This document shows positions 5,315-6,175 of a stretch of DNA of 6,175 nt, in pieces. Origin of the DNA: DASUGM01 sp036274055 (lineage in GTDB: Bacteria > Acidobacteriota > Vicinamibacteria > Vicinamibacterales > SCN-69-37); contig DASUGM010000272.1 in the NCBI GenBank assembly GCA_036274055.1, positions 1 through 6,175 on the forward strand, read 5' to 3'. The first letter of the stretch is position 1, and every line of letters begins with the position of its first letter. The translations under genes and the position numbers were made by a program. A model generated the notes under the pieces. That model searched no databases. It was not told the origin of the DNA and worked only from the letters and a program-made list of their open reading frames with translations.

Positions 5315-6175
5315 TCAGTCAGCCGCTGATCCCGCTGCGCGCGCGATTTGGGTTATTGCCGCGACCAGCGTGTCCAGCTCCCTCGGCAGGACGAACACGT
5401 GCGGGGTCACGCGGACGCCGCGCACGCCGGCGGACTCGCTGTCGACGGCGTTGGTCCAGATCTTGTACTTGTCGAGGAGCGTCTTCGCGAAGTCGGCCGG
5501 CGTCACGCCGCGAATGCCGACGTTACCGATCGCGCAGGTGCGCGCCGGATCGGCCGGCGTGTTCATGATCACGTTGGGCAGCGCCCGCACGCGCGTCGTC
5601 CAGTACTGCTGGAGGTAGCGCAGCCGCGCCTCCTTGCGCTTGATGCCGAGCGATTCGTGGAACGCGATCGCCGACTCGATGGCCAGATCGGTGTGCACTG
5701 GATGCGTGCCGGTGTGATTGAGCTTCATCACGTCGGTGTCGTCGGTCATGCGCCAGTCGGCGAAGATCGGCCAGAGCGCCGGGATCTTGTCGCGCTTGAC
5801 GTAGAGGATGCCGGTCCCGAGCGGGCACCCCAGCCATTTGTGCAGCGACGCGGCGTAGTAATCGCAGCCGAGGTCGGGGATCTTGTAATCGAAGTGCGCG
5901 AAGGCGTGCGCGCCGTCGACCAGGACCTCGACGCCGCGCGCGCGCGCCATGTCGGCGATCTTGCGCACCGGCAGGATCTGTCCGGTGACGTTGATGATGT
6001 GCGACACCATCAGCGGGCGCGTGCGCGGCGTGAGCGCGTCCGCGTAGCGCTGCACGATCTCGTCATCAGTGCGCGGATCCGCCGGGACGCTGACGACCTT
6101 GTTGATCATGCCGTGCCGGCGCGCCATCAGCCGGAACTGCGCGAGCATGTGGCCGTAGTCCTGCTCGGCCATCAC
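5315..6175 (-). CDS. Class V PLP-dependent aminotransferase / epimerase-like, 5'-truncated
   Basis: This is the C-terminal two-thirds of a fold-type I, class V PLP enzyme (NifS/isopenicillin-N-epimerase-like group). Of the frame, 286 codons plus the stop lie in the window. The fragment begins in the middle of the large domain (MAEQDYGHMLAQFRLMARRHG), so the start is beyond 6175, and roughly 120-150 residues are missing. Visible are VEVLVDGAHAFAHFD, with the pyridine-N-binding Asp at fragment residue 87 (5915-5917), and SLHKWLGCPLGTG, with the PLP Schiff-base lysine at fragment residue 113 (codon 5837-5839). The spacing is normal for the fold. The C-terminal small domain (GIRGVTPADFAKTLLDKYKIWT, then VRVTPHVFV) is intact. 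The activity could be aminotransferase, lyase, desulfurase or epimerase. Its neighbour, a 2-oxoacid decarboxylase pair, would fit a role making or using a 2-oxoacid, but this is inference from context. Confidence 0.9.
   Translation of the reverse strand: MMAEQDYGHMLAQFRLMARRHGMINKVVSVPADPRTDDEIVQRYADALTPRTRPLMVSHIINVTGQILPVRKIADMARARGVEVLVDGAHAFAHFDYKIPDLGCDYYAASLHKWLGCPLGTGILYVKRDKIPALWPIFADWRMTDDTDVMKLNHTGTHPVHTDLAIESAIAFHESLGIKRKEARLRYLQQYWTTRVRALPNVIMNTPADPARTCAIGNVGIRGVTPADFAKTLLDKYKIWTNAVDSESAGVRGVRVTPHVFVLPRELDTLVAAITQIARAAGSAAD

Noticed and set aside
5169..5618. + strand open frame of 149 codons starting in the second palindromic element
   Set aside because: It starts inside the repeat tract and continues antisense to the conserved end of the PLP enzyme; no domain is visible.

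Overview
The window is GC-rich bacterial DNA, densely packed with genes and with G/C-biased third codon positions. It looks like a soil- or metagenome-type chromosome. An acidobacterial origin (Vicinamibacteria-like) is my best guess. It rests on the style of the intergenic repeats, with arms built from degenerate 9-nt units of the type CAYGRAGRA, which I associate with Acidobacteriota and some neighbouring phyla. No rRNA or other marker gene is present to confirm it.

Layout: two sets of same-direction genes converge. On the + strand are the 3' part of an acyl-CoA dehydrogenase gene (2-772), a 234-bp palindromic intergenic element (775-1008), a CaiB/BaiF-type CoA transferase (1021-2199) and a single-hotdog MaoC-family dehydratase (2199-2702) that overlaps the transferase by one base. 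On the - strand, in transcription order, are the 3' two-thirds of a class V PLP-dependent aminotransferase/epimerase-like gene (6175-5315), a second palindromic element (about 5154-5303), then three genes joined by 4-bp stop/start overlaps. These are the alpha (5111-4572) and beta (4575-3988) subunits of a split ThDP-dependent decarboxylase and an MmgE/PrpD-family protein (3991-2669). The two sets overlap tail to tail by 34 bp at 2669-2702.

Taken together the genes look like CoA-thioester catabolism of a small carboxylic acid: CoA transfer, dehydrogenation, hydration, and dehydratase/decarboxylase chemistry. CaiB, MaoC, acyl-CoA dehydrogenase and MmgE/PrpD together resemble the class content of the itaconate-degradation cluster of Pseudomonas, but the CitE-type lyase is not in the window and the hydratase is much shorter. 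The 2-oxoacid decarboxylase pair beside a PLP enzyme suggests an additional 2-oxoacid or amino-acid branch. The actual substrate cannot be read from the sequence.

The least ordinary feature is the pair of related long-palindromic elements. Each fills almost the whole gap between two co-directional genes, and the two share terminal and internal motifs. No tRNA, rRNA, CRISPR array, transposase or phage gene was seen. The only non-coding stretches are the two gaps (773-1020 and 5112-5314), both occupied mainly by these elements.
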